Part shown: piece after piece, positions 1-8,774 of the stretch
How the letters are laid out: each line of letters begins with the position of its first letter
Numbering within the stretch: position 1 is the first letter of the stretch
Assembly (NCBI GenBank): GCA_002497905.1
Contig: DAFJ01000065.1
Coordinates: 2,851 to 27,595 of the forward strand
Origin: Euryarchaeota archaeon UBA251
GTDB taxonomy: Archaea; Thermoplasmatota; Poseidoniia; Poseidoniales; Thalassarchaeaceae
Reading direction: 5' to 3'
DNA length: 24,745 nucleotides
Notes under the pieces: model-generated
Seen by the model: only the letters and a program-made list of their open reading frames with translations
Database searches by the model: none
What the model was told of the DNA's origin: nothing
Position numbers and translations under genes: made by a program

Positions 1-405
1 GAAGAACAACAACGTAGAGCGGCGGAAGAAGAAGTTGCATCTGTTGAGGAACCTGAACCCATAGAAGATACTGGTACCCCTATCAGTGCAACGGAACTGA
101 TTGCCCGCATGGGAGAAGCGAGATTCATGTCCGAAAAGAAGCGTATCACTCAGGAATTGGAAGGGCGGAGTACGGAGTTCTCTGCCACCATCGACCGAAT
201 CCGAAACCGTAAGGATCGAAATGGTATGATGGAAGTTGAAATCATCGCTGAGGAGGAGCATTTCATCCTTAGTATTCCTGCCGAAGGAATGAGCCTTCCC
301 GAATCATTAGAATCAGGAAAAGGCCAGATACATATCAGGGGAAAGGTGAATGGATTCCACATGGCAAGGAATGCAATAATCATCCTAGCCCATGATGTCG
401 AATAA
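1..405 (+). CDS. C-terminal part of an unidentified acidic protein (5' end outside window)
   Basis: The frame is open from base 1 to the TAA at 403-405, so the gene begins before the window and only about 134 C-terminal residues are visible. The first 25 or so residues are rich in Glu, Gln and Arg (EEQQRRAAEEE) and look like a charged linker or coiled coil, followed by a Pro/Glu stretch. From about residue 50 on there is a short helix and then an alternating beta-type pattern ending in GQIHIRGKVNGFHMARN, which could be a small beta-barrel or OB-like domain. I do not recognise the family. An internal ATG at 109 is in frame but is unlikely to be the start, because the reading frame and its charged composition continue upstream. 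It lies 50 bases before the first large surface protein on the same strand. Confidence 0.75.
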   Translation, partial: EEQQRRAAEEEVASVEEPEPIEDTGTPISATELIARMGEARFMSEKKRITQELEGRSTEFSATIDRIRNRKDRNGMMEVEIIAEEEHFILSIPAEGMSLPESLESGKGQIHIRGKVNGFHMARNAIIILAHDVE

Positions 406-455
406 CGTTCAAACAGCGGATGGGTCTATCAATCGGTTCGGATTAGGTGCATCTC

Positions 456-3400
456 ATGTCCCGTACACAGAGCATGGCATTGACCATTCTCATGCTCCTT
501 GGTATCTCTTTTTCACCCTTGTTGATGCAATCAACAGATAACGCAGAAGAGTATGGCCTTTCAGAGATAGATGATACTCGATTCAGCCCTGGTGCAACCA
601 CCGATTTCACACTCATGTACACACAGTCCGCTGGCGTCCAAGGCGGTCCGAATTCGGAACATTGGGTGAAAGTAAACGATGTCATTGTAGACAGTAATGA
701 TGACATCTACGCAGTAGGTGCTTTTGCAAACAATGTGACTATTGGATCAAGCAATTGGGACGAGGATTGGAGGACCGGATTCATTGCGAAGTTCGACGAC
801 CAAGGCAACTCAATCTGGGAGTTGATGATTGAGGGGCCTCCGAGTTCCTATCACCCCGCATCTGAAATCATGAGCATCGATGTCGACAATGCTGGACGAG
901 TATTTGTGGGAGGTATGATGTGCGGTACCGCGACATTTACTTCCGCATCCTCTTGTGGATGGAATACGAACTGGGCTGGCTTCGTTGCCAAAGTTTCCCC
1001 TCAAGGCATCTGGGAATGGGGGGTCTCAATCGACGGGTCCTCAGGAACTGAAGTAGTGAACGATGTCGCAATCAGGTCTGACGGGCACGTGTATGCTGTT
1101 GGTGAAATGCGGACTTCTGCCTTCTTTGAGGCTGTATCGTACAACACGTCTGGTAGAATAGATGGATTCGTCACACTTGTAGACACCACTAATTTCGACT
1201 TTGATTGGGTCCGATTCATTGGAAGTCAATCTCACACAGAATACGATAACGCAACTTCTGTCATGGTCGATTCTGCAGACAACGCAATTGTTACAGGGAC
1301 ATATTCTGACAACTCAGGAAATACATTTGGAACATCGATTATCATGCCTGTTGGCCGTCCAAATGCAGCCTATGTACTGAATCTCTCATCCACTAATACA
1401 ATCAATTGGGTTGCAGGAGCGGGAGGAAGTGCGAACGCTGAACCTGTATACGCGCATTCGATTATCGACGGAGGTGACGGGTACTATTACGTCGCTGGAT
1501 CGATGGGAGGCGTCACAACATTCGATAGTGCTGCAACTCAAGGTCAAGTATCCCTCGTAGCTAACGGAACTAGCGAACATGCTTTCATCGCACAAATGGG
1601 TACAGATGGATCTTGGAATTATGCACGACGTTCGGATAGCCCGGACGGCTTCAACAATTGGGCCCATCAAACAGTTCACTCAATCTCAATGGGACAAAAT
1701 GGGATGTTGATTGCAACTGGGCAATTCGACTCTCCGAACACTCATCCAATCAGTGAAGCAACCTTCGGAAATACCCGAATCCTAGATGGTTACATGGGAG
1801 GATTCCTTGTCGGATTCAATACTCAAACTGCGACCTTTGCATGGGCGAAATCGTTTGGATCCAGTGGAGACAATGTTCGTGGAAATGGTGTATCAATTCT
1901 ATCTGATGGCCGAATTGTCACCGGGATTCACGCCTGTCCAAAAGGTCCGTGTTACGTAACTATCGATGGCGTGCAAACCAACATGGTAGGATTTGAAGGA
2001 GGTGGTGGATTCGTCTGGACTTCTTTCCCCGACTCTGACTCGGACGGTGTCGCTGACAAGGACGATAATTGCGACTTAGTTCCAAACTCAACTCAAGACG
2101 ACATTGATGCTGACAATCTTGGTGATGCGTGCGACCCAGACATTGACGGGGACGCAATTATCAACGCAAACGACAACTGTGACAAAGGTGCAGTGAATTG
2201 GGACTCAAGTGTGTGGATGAATGATCGAGACGGAGACGGTTGCCGTGATTCGGATGAGGATTCGGATGATGACGGAGATGGTGTTGATGATTCAATCGAC
2301 ACATGCTCCTCCGCTACACACGAACACAACTGGACTAGTTCTCCCGCCTCAGATTACGATACTGATGGCTGCAAAGATGCATCCGAAGATGATGATGATG
2401 ATGCAGATACTGTAACCGATATACTGGATCAATGTGCATCAAATCCATCTTGGAAGAATTGGACCAGTAATGCAAACACCGACCACGATGGCGATGGATG
2501 CAAGGATGAGGGGGAGGACATGGATGATGACAATGATCAGCGGCCTGACGACGAAGATTCATGTCAGACCGGACTTACTGGGTGGACTTCCGAAGTGGCT
2601 TTCGACTTCGATCTTGATGGATGTCGCGACTCTGATGAAGATCTCGACGATGACAACGATTTGATCCCTGACATCACAGACGACTGTAACCCACCCGGCG
2701 CCAGTGATTGGACCAGCGTCCCAGAGACAGATCACGACGGTGACGGTTGCCGAGATGCAGATGAAGATAGTGATGACGATAATGACGGGATTCCTGACGA
2801 ACAAGATACCTGCCCGAAGGGCCAATCGAACTGGATTGGTAATGACCCAAATTTCGACAATGATGGTGATGGTTGCAAGGATACTGGTGCACAAAACAAT
2901 GGTTACGGAGAGGATATTGACGATGACGGCGACCAAATCCTCGATGTTGCAGATTCCTGCCCCTCTGGTGAGATTGGATGGACCTCAAACTTTGGAAATG
3001 ACTTCGACAGAGATGGATGCAAGGATGATACTGAGGATGAAGATGATGACGGCGATGGATTCCTCGAAGAGAATGGCGAGGACAAGTGCCCCCTCACAAC
3101 ACTTGGAGACCCTGTAGACCTGAACGGTTGCGCCCCGAACCAAGGAGATAGCGATGGCGACGGCCTCACCGATCAAGAAGATCAATGCCCAGATGAAGAT
3201 GCGCGAGGATTCGATGACAACCTCGATGGTTGTATCGACGACACAGACAGCGATGGCATCAATGATGCCGAAGACCTCTGCGTAGATACTCCAGCCGACG
3301 AGTCAGGAACGGCCGAACAACAGGCTGACGGATGCACAATCACAGAACGTGATTTGGATGGGGATGGAGTCAAGGGTGACGAAGATCCAGAGAATGGGTT

Positions 3401-4049
3401 CGATATCTGCCCATCAACCCCATCTGATGCTGAAGTCGACAATTTCGGATGTTCAGCGGATCAACAACTTGAGTTAATTGATTCCGACGAAGATGGCGTC
3501 AATGATTTAATCGAATTGAATTGGCTTGAGAGTTCAGGATATGATTGCAGTGCGACTATCGAGAGCGATGTAGATGAGAACGGTTGTGGATTCAGCCAAC
3601 TTGATGCCGATAACGATGGTATCCAGAACATAGACGATATCTGCCCTGGAACACCTAATCTCTTCAGTGTGGATGAGGATGGTTGCTCAGTCAGTCAAAG
3701 ACAGGAGGGCCAAGCAACAAATGGAGGAATGGACCCAATCTTAGTTGCAGCGATTATTATTGTCGCAGCACTTCTGCTCGGATCGGTAGGCGTTGCAGCG
3801 ATAATTCGCTCTCGGAACAAGCCTAAGCCGCGAAAGAAGAAAGCGCGTCCAAAGGCTGAAACAACTGCTCCAGCACCTGGAGAGTTCGCCAAAGAAGCAG
3901 CAGAAGCTCTCGCTCCTGAACCAACTCCTCTTCCCGAACTTTCAGGCCATACTACAGATGAAGACGGCGTAGAATGGGCAAAGGATGCAGATGGAAACTG
4001 GTATTGGCGGAATGACGCTGAATCCACGTTTGCACTGTATGAATCCTGA
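456..4049 (+). CDS. Large surface protein: beta-propeller repeats, TSP3-like calcium repeats, C-terminal membrane anchor
   Basis: A protein of about 1197 residues. I start at ATG 456 because AGGTG (445-449) sits 6 bases upstream; an in-frame GTG at 447 overlaps that ribosome site. Residues 1-30 are a signal peptide (SRTQ, then a hydrophobic run ending near LLMQS). Residues about 40-525 carry recurring blades of the type DIYAVGAF..TIG..GFIAKFD..GNSIWE, resembling SBBP beta-propeller repeats. Residues about 526-1080 are Asp-rich TSP3-like calcium-binding repeats, including seven units of the pattern C..W....D.DGDGC.D..ED.DDDND. A transmembrane helix (about 1095-1117) is followed by a Lys/Arg/Pro stretch (stop-transfer), an Ala/Pro linker and a terminal module containing DGNWYWRND. 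It is probably exported, bound to calcium outside and anchored at its C-terminal end. Its neighbour at 4084 is a tandem paralogue. Ligand and function are unknown; adhesion or substrate capture would be guesses. Confidence 0.92.
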   Translation: MSRTQSMALTILMLLGISFSPLLMQSTDNAEEYGLSEIDDTRFSPGATTDFTLMYTQSAGVQGGPNSEHWVKVNDVIVDSNDDIYAVGAFANNVTIGSSNWDEDWRTGFIAKFDDQGNSIWELMIEGPPSSYHPASEIMSIDVDNAGRVFVGGMMCGTATFTSASSCGWNTNWAGFVAKVSPQGIWEWGVSIDGSSGTEVVNDVAIRSDGHVYAVGEMRTSAFFEAVSYNTSGRIDGFVTLVDTTNFDFDWVRFIGSQSHTEYDNATSVMVDSADNAIVTGTYSDNSGNTFGTSIIMPVGRPNAAYVLNLSSTNTINWVAGAGGSANAEPVYAHSIIDGGDGYYYVAGSMGGVTTFDSAATQGQVSLVANGTSEHAFIAQMGTDGSWNYARRSDSPDGFNNWAHQTVHSISMGQNGMLIATGQFDSPNTHPISEATFGNTRILDGYMGGFLVGFNTQTATFAWAKSFGSSGDNVRGNGVSILSDGRIVTGIHACPKGPCYVTIDGVQTNMVGFEGGGGFVWTSFPDSDSDGVADKDDNCDLVPNSTQDDIDADNLGDACDPDIDGDAIINANDNCDKGAVNWDSSVWMNDRDGDGCRDSDEDSDDDGDGVDDSIDTCSSATHEHNWTSSPASDYDTDGCKDASEDDDDDADTVTDILDQCASNPSWKNWTSNANTDHDGDGCKDEGEDMDDDNDQRPDDEDSCQTGLTGWTSEVAFDFDLDGCRDSDEDLDDDNDLIPDITDDCNPPGASDWTSVPETDHDGDGCRDADEDSDDDNDGIPDEQDTCPKGQSNWIGNDPNFDNDGDGCKDTGAQNNGYGEDIDDDGDQILDVADSCPSGEIGWTSNFGNDFDRDGCKDDTEDEDDDGDGFLEENGEDKCPLTTLGDPVDLNGCAPNQGDSDGDGLTDQEDQCPDEDARGFDDNLDGCIDDTDSDGINDAEDLCVDTPADESGTAEQQADGCTITERDLDGDGVKGDEDPENGFDICPSTPSDAEVDNFGCSADQQLELIDSDEDGVNDLIELNWLESSGYDCSATIESDVDENGCGFSQLDADNDGIQNIDDICPGTPNLFSVDEDGCSVSQRQEGQATNGGMDPILVAAIIIVAALLLGSVGVAAIIRSRNKPKPRKKKARPKAETTAPAPGEFAKEAAEALAPEPTPLPELSGHTTDEDGVEWAKDADGNWYWRNDAESTFALYES
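2178..3086 (+). repeat. Seven-unit Cys/Trp Asp-rich repeat array in the first surface protein
   Basis: A coding repeat. Seven successive units each hold one Cys, a Trp 5-8 residues later, a D.D.DGC motif and an acidic ED.DDDxD run. The mean unit is about 130 bases (43 residues). The pattern is conserved at protein level but diverged at DNA level, so the array is old rather than recently amplified. The two Cys per unit suggest intra-unit disulfides in an exported protein. Confidence 0.85.
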
Positions 4050-4083
4050 TTCAGACCGGTGCACCTTGGAGCCGAGGGTTGAA

Positions 4084-7000
4084 GTGCGTGGTGTGCGACC
4101 CTTGCGCATGGCACTCAGTGAACGCTTCCTCGTCCTGACCTTGACCGCCATCCTCATTGGAATGATTAGTGCACCAGGAATCCCTCATCCGGAGCCCCTT
4201 GAACCCACGGTGTCTGAGATGTCAGTTGGAACGAGAGCAGGCACTACAGAGTGGACTGCTGTTGCAGGATATCCCTCTAGTCCGCCAACCACGCCTTCAA
4301 TCGGCGTAGCCGCAGGATACATCTCTCCTACTAGTGTAGAAGTGGACACCCTCGGAAACGTCTACACTGGTGGATTTGTGATTTATGATGTGAGTTTTGG
4401 AAGCCAAGCTTACTCTGACGTAGAGCAAATGGCGTATGTTGCCAAAGCATCCTCGACTGGAACTTGGCAGAAACTGTACTACACTGGCGTCTTTGATGGA
4501 GGAGGAAGCGCAACTGTGACGGCGATTACGACATCGGGTACCGATGTGTATGCTTGTGGATGGTTCGTAGGAAATGTAACGATTGGGCCTCAGAGTTTCC
4601 AATCGTATACACCATCGGGTAGCGTTGAAAGTTCACAAGACATATGGGTCGCGAAGTTCGATCAGAATCTGAATCCATTGTGGGCAAAACAAGCGGGAAC
4701 CGTGGAGAATGACGACGCTTGTGAGGATATTGTGGTGTCCCCAACTAATCCAGATGGCAGCAAAGATGTGTACATCATTGGAGAAACTAATGCAACCGCT
4801 CAAGCATATTTCGGTACGAGTATTACACGAAATGGAAATGGAGGTACCAGCACTGATATCTTCATCGCGAAGATGTCCGCGTCAAATGGAGCTTGGGACG
4901 ATGCAAAAATTACAGGTGGGCAATCACAAGATCTCGGTCAATCCATCGCATGGCGTGGAGGAGGAATTGTCGCAACCGGCCTATTCAGCGGAACTGCCAA
5001 CTTCGGATCACAACAGATGCAAGCAATTGGCTCTTACGACCTCTGGATTGCTGATGCAGGTACCAACCTTGCATGGGCCAATGCAAGCCAAGCAGGAGGG
5101 ACTGCTGGAGTCGCCCAGCCCTTCGGAATCGTACATCAAAGTGGCGTGGATTATATCGCAGGAACTGTCCGAGGAACTGTCAATTTCGACACAAATCAAG
5201 TGATGTCCTCAAGCAATGGCCAAGATACGACCACCTTTGTTGCATCCCGCAGCGGAACAAACAATCAGTGGGACTGGATTACAACTGCGAGCGGATACCA
5301 TGAGGTAAGAGATATCGATATCAGTAGCGAGGGAGTACTCCTCGTCACTGGAAGTTTCGCCACCGTAAGTTGGTCTGGTACTGGTGGATCTCTACAACAA
5401 AGTGGCAGTAGTACTTGGGGGACAACTACACTGTCTTCGACATATTTCGACCCCTTCCACGCAACAATGGATAGTAGTGGGAATTGGGTATCTGCAGATG
5501 CAGGATCGGGTGACTACAATGACAATGGTATCGGAGGGGTATGGTCTCCAAACGGCCAAATTATCGGGATGGGAACATTCGGATCAGGGGGTCCTACGAA
5601 TATTGGTTCAACCTACACCCTCACCCTAGGAAGCAGTTCCGTTATAGGAAATGGAAACGCCTTCACCGATCAAAATTACCAGATTTATGTTCAGATTGGA
5701 GCCTACATCTGGTCCCTCAAATCCGATTCCGATTCCGACGGAACACCAGATGTAGATGACAACTGCCCTGATCTGTTCAACCCCTCTCAGTCCGACATAG
5801 ATGGAGATACACTTGGTGACGAGTGCGATCCGGATGCAGATGACGATGGACTCCTCAACGAAAACGACAACTGCGATGGCCCTGAAACAAACTGGGACCC
5901 AACAGATATCACATTAGATAGAGATCAGGATGGCTGTAAGGACGCGACTGAAGATACTGACGATGATGCAGATGGTATCGACGACTTGACTGATGCCTGT
6001 GATGACATCGGAGACAAGATGGGCTGGATTTCCAACAACGTCTATGATCACGACCAGGACGGATGCCACGATATCGACGAGGATGATGATGATGACAATG
6101 ACTACGTCCAAGATACTGTTGACCTCTGCCCCCGCGGTTGGTTCAACTGGTCCACCTCGGCAACTACTGACCATGACGGCGATGGATGCCATGATGAAGG
6201 CGAAGACGATGACGATGATAATGACGGCATGTTCGACATGACCCTCGAAGAACAGCCTCTGGATAAATGTCCCAAGGGTGACCTAGGATGGATATCCGAT
6301 GCTACTACGGATCGCGATTCCGATGGATGTCGAGATGAGGGAGAAGATACCGATGACGATGACGATACAGTCCCTGATGATGATGACAAGTGCACACCGG
6401 ATGGCGATCTGGACTGGACTAGCGTTACAATGGTCGATCACGACGGTGATGGATGCCGCGATGCTACCGAAGATGATGATGATGATGATGACTCAATCCT
6501 CGATGTCAATGATTCCTGCCCGACTGGATTGACTGGTTGGACATCAACGGTTCTACTCGATGTAGACGGCGACGGGTGCCAGGATAATGCTGAAGACACC
6601 GACAATGACAACGATGGAGTCGCAAACGCATTGGACGGTTGCCCTTCAGGTGAAACTGGATGGTTCGCCAGCAATACTCTCGACGCTGATGGTGACGGAT
6701 GTAGAGATGATACTGAAGATACAGACGATGACGCAGATGGCGTATTGGATGAGAACGATGCTTGTCCAAACACTCCACTCGGTGAAGCCGCAGACCCTGC
6801 AGGATGCGGGTATAATACTCAGCAGGACAACGATGGTGACGGCATCTATGACATCAACGATGCTTGTCTCAATACCCCCTCCGAGTCAGCTCGCCTCTTT
6901 GGAAAAACTCTGACTTCGGAAGCAAACGGGCTTGTCTACGAATGGGGTACAGAGATTGAAGCAAGCACAGGTTGCTGGTTCGGCGAACTAGATCGCGATG

Positions 7001-7821
7001 GTGATGGTGTGAAAAACTACCTGGACCAATGTCCAGATACCAACACTGGCTCATTTATCGATGAATTCGGATGTGCCGCTGAGGAATATGACTGGGATAA
7101 AGATGGAATCATAGGAGACGTTGTTCTCAATCCAGACATCTGCCCAGGAACTTCAGATGCTACAACTCGAGACAACCATACCGAGTTTGGAGGAATAGAT
7201 GGATTCGGATGTTGGGCAGGCGATTCTGATACCGATAGTGATCAAGTCCTAGCCTACATGGACATGTGTCCAGATACTGATGAATTCGCAGCCGTGAGTA
7301 AGGATTTGGAATCTCCAGAAATTATGGGTTGCGCAGACAACCAACTCGACTTTGACAACGACGGCATCACAAATGACCTAGATATTTGTCCGGATACACC
7401 AACTGAAATTGAGGTACAGATAGAAGGAGAGCGCATTGGGTGTTCTCTTGAACAGAGAGCTGAACTCGGCGATATCGATGCTCTCGCTCAGAAGAATATC
7501 CTCATCATCGTGATTGCTACTCTGGTTCTGGTTGCTCTGTTGGGTGGAATAGGTTTCGTCCTCACACGCGGAGGAAACGGTTCACAATCCGGTGTCGAGA
7601 TGATGATGGCACAGCAGGCTGCACCGATGATGAATGCTGCAGCACCACCTATTCCAGCACCCCCTGGCTTTGCCCCTGCCCAGCCAACCCATGTTGCTGA
7701 CTACACTGGACTTCCTGGAGGCGGCCACTATGACCAGGGATATGACGGATCAACGATTTACATTGCACCTGATGCCACCCAGTGGCAGATGAATGCTGAT
7801 GGTTCATTCACTCGAGTATGA
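4084..7821 (+). CDS. Second large surface protein, paralogue of the preceding gene
   Basis: A protein of about 1245 residues from GTG 4084, chosen because GAGGG (4074-4078) lies 5 bases upstream; ATG 4108 is the main alternative, and the frame is also open upstream into the preceding gene. The N-terminus (RGVRPLRMALSERFLVLTL) is a signal peptide with a basic n-region. Residues about 60-545 hold propeller-type blades (FGSQAY..MAYVAKASSTGTW and similar). TSP3-like repeats run from about 547 to 1120 and again include exactly seven Cys/Trp/DGC units. A transmembrane helix spans about 1139-1161 (ILIIVIATLVLVALLGGIGF), then a Met/Ala/Pro-rich linker and a short tail with TQWQMNADGSFTRV. Architecture and order match the gene at 456, so the two arose by tandem duplication and then diverged. 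The 34-base gap suggests co-transcription. It is likely a calcium-stabilised, membrane-anchored ectoprotein; its partner or ligand is unknown. Confidence 0.92.
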   Translation: MRGVRPLRMALSERFLVLTLTAILIGMISAPGIPHPEPLEPTVSEMSVGTRAGTTEWTAVAGYPSSPPTTPSIGVAAGYISPTSVEVDTLGNVYTGGFVIYDVSFGSQAYSDVEQMAYVAKASSTGTWQKLYYTGVFDGGGSATVTAITTSGTDVYACGWFVGNVTIGPQSFQSYTPSGSVESSQDIWVAKFDQNLNPLWAKQAGTVENDDACEDIVVSPTNPDGSKDVYIIGETNATAQAYFGTSITRNGNGGTSTDIFIAKMSASNGAWDDAKITGGQSQDLGQSIAWRGGGIVATGLFSGTANFGSQQMQAIGSYDLWIADAGTNLAWANASQAGGTAGVAQPFGIVHQSGVDYIAGTVRGTVNFDTNQVMSSSNGQDTTTFVASRSGTNNQWDWITTASGYHEVRDIDISSEGVLLVTGSFATVSWSGTGGSLQQSGSSTWGTTTLSSTYFDPFHATMDSSGNWVSADAGSGDYNDNGIGGVWSPNGQIIGMGTFGSGGPTNIGSTYTLTLGSSSVIGNGNAFTDQNYQIYVQIGAYIWSLKSDSDSDGTPDVDDNCPDLFNPSQSDIDGDTLGDECDPDADDDGLLNENDNCDGPETNWDPTDITLDRDQDGCKDATEDTDDDADGIDDLTDACDDIGDKMGWISNNVYDHDQDGCHDIDEDDDDDNDYVQDTVDLCPRGWFNWSTSATTDHDGDGCHDEGEDDDDDNDGMFDMTLEEQPLDKCPKGDLGWISDATTDRDSDGCRDEGEDTDDDDDTVPDDDDKCTPDGDLDWTSVTMVDHDGDGCRDATEDDDDDDDSILDVNDSCPTGLTGWTSTVLLDVDGDGCQDNAEDTDNDNDGVANALDGCPSGETGWFASNTLDADGDGCRDDTEDTDDDADGVLDENDACPNTPLGEAADPAGCGYNTQQDNDGDGIYDINDACLNTPSESARLFGKTLTSEANGLVYEWGTEIEASTGCWFGELDRDGDGVKNYLDQCPDTNTGSFIDEFGCAAEEYDWDKDGIIGDVVLNPDICPGTSDATTRDNHTEFGGIDGFGCWAGDSDTDSDQVLAYMDMCPDTDEFAAVSKDLESPEIMGCADNQLDFDNDGITNDLDICPDTPTEIEVQIEGERIGCSLEQRAELGDIDALAQKNILIIVIATLVLVALLGGIGFVLTRGGNGSQSGVEMMMAQQAAPMMNAAAPPIPAPPGFAPAQPTHVADYTGLPGGGHYDQGYDGSTIYIAPDATQWQMNADGSFTRV
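5872..6762 (+). repeat. Seven-unit Cys/Trp Asp-rich repeat array in the second surface protein
   Basis: A coding repeat with seven units of about 127 bases (42 residues), each with the order Cys, Trp, D.D.DGC, acidic EDxDDD run. It is the counterpart of the array at 2178-3086. A (GAT)6 run at 6472-6489, encoding part of an Asp stretch, is the purest microsatellite inside it. Confidence 0.85.
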
Positions 7822-7824
7822 CAC

Positions 7825-8712
7825 TCAAGAATCATGTCTGAGATGAGTTAGAAGGAAGGATGTTCCTCGCTGGAATGCGTCCTCTCGTGCTACTGGAGTT
7901 CCCATCACATGAGCACCACGGTTTCGAATTATTCGCAAGGCTAAGCGTCGCTGTCGCAACTCATTCATTGGGAAGCGGATTCCAAACTTCCAGATTCCAG
8001 ACATATGGCCATTCTCTTCAATCTTCACCGTTCGTTTACCAAGACGAATCGCCTTCGGTATCCACCTTTTCTCTTCAGTGCTATCGAACGCATGATGCGC
8101 ACCTGAGTAAGTATGTAAAGTCGCATTAGGCAACTCAGGAAGGAGCCCTTCGACGAGACCGATTGGGGTCCAATCGTCATCCGTTCCATGAAGAATTAAC
8201 ATCGGTGCATCAGACCATTCCTTCACATCAGGCCTAAGATGTGTGGCTGGATAAAATGGAAGATGGGCATCAAATGGCGTACCAAGTACCTCGATAAGTG
8301 GAGACCACGCCGAATACGTTGCCACAGTCCCACCTAAACTCCAACCTGCAATACCAATAGCGCCAATTCGGTCATCTGAATCGAGGATGTTCTTTACTGC
8401 GAAAGCGTCAGCTAAAATCATCGCATAGGTGACTGAGAGTTGATCCTCAACCACAGATTCCACAGATCGTGTGGAGAACGGATGTAACTGGCAGACAGCT
8501 AAACCCGATTCCAACCAATTTCTGATATGGTCCTCATGATGATTCGCCCAGCCCCGACTTCCGTGCACTGCAACTACACAACCAAATGGTCCTTCACCTT
8601 CAGGGAGATGCAAATCCGCGTAAGCGGAATGTTCCGTCAATGCTTCAAGACTAGAAAGTATGTGATAGATTTCGAACGGCGACTTAGAGCGGAACTCAAG
8701 GCGCTCCGACAT
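7825..8712 (-). CDS. Dienelactone-hydrolase-like alpha/beta hydrolase
   Basis: A 295-residue cytosolic alpha/beta hydrolase with no signal peptide. The strand-turn VVAVHGSRGW (about 47-55) fits the oxyanion-hole region. The nucleophile elbow is GWSLGG with Ser125. HGTDDDW (175-181) gives the acid, probably Asp179, and YSGAHHAF (202-209) gives the catalytic His, probably His207. This spacing matches the dienelactone hydrolase family, although that family's usual nucleophile is Cys and here it is Ser, so an esterase or peptidase-like activity is as likely. The C-terminal 80 residues, rich in Arg, extend past the core. The substrate is unknown. It is the last gene of a - strand series, 62 bases after the preceding gene. 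Its stop codon lies 3 bases from that of the convergent surface protein gene. Confidence 0.88.
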   Translation of the reverse strand: MSERLEFRSKSPFEIYHILSSLEALTEHSAYADLHLPEGEGPFGCVVAVHGSRGWANHHEDHIRNWLESGLAVCQLHPFSTRSVESVVEDQLSVTYAMILADAFAVKNILDSDDRIGAIGIAGWSLGGTVATYSAWSPLIEVLGTPFDAHLPFYPATHLRPDVKEWSDAPMLILHGTDDDWTPIGLVEGLLPELPNATLHTYSGAHHAFDSTEEKRWIPKAIRLGKRTVKIEENGHMSGIWKFGIRFPMNELRQRRLALRIIRNRGAHVMGTPVAREDAFQRGTSFLLTHLRHDS

Positions 8713-8774
8713 AGCCCTAAGTTGGGTTCCTTGTATGAAAGAAGGCGTACTAAACAGGGTTAGATTCTACTCAA

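Noticed and set aside
447..455. GTG 447 as start of the first surface protein
   Set aside because: It overlaps the AGGTG ribosome site that fits ATG 456 and adds only three residues.
2559..3117. Open frames of 100-137 codons on both strands inside the Asp-rich repeats
   Set aside because: They arise from the GAY-rich codons of the real gene, which have few stops in other frames. Their proteins are low-complexity Met/Thr, His/Arg or Ser/Pro strings without recognisable folds or ribosome sites.
3985..4083. Longer N-terminus for the second surface protein, starting inside the preceding gene
   Set aside because: It would overlap the first gene by 65 bases and put about 33 non-hydrophobic residues before the signal peptide; GTG 4084 has a well-spaced ribosome site.
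4709..5203. A 164-codon frame on the + strand inside the second surface protein
   Set aside because: It lies wholly within the propeller-coding region of a well-supported gene, has no family pattern and no ribosome site.
2178..6762. Repeated DNA considered as a CRISPR or intergenic repeat array
   Set aside because: The periodicity is in the protein; DNA copies are diverged, there are no equal spacers, and the frame is continuous.
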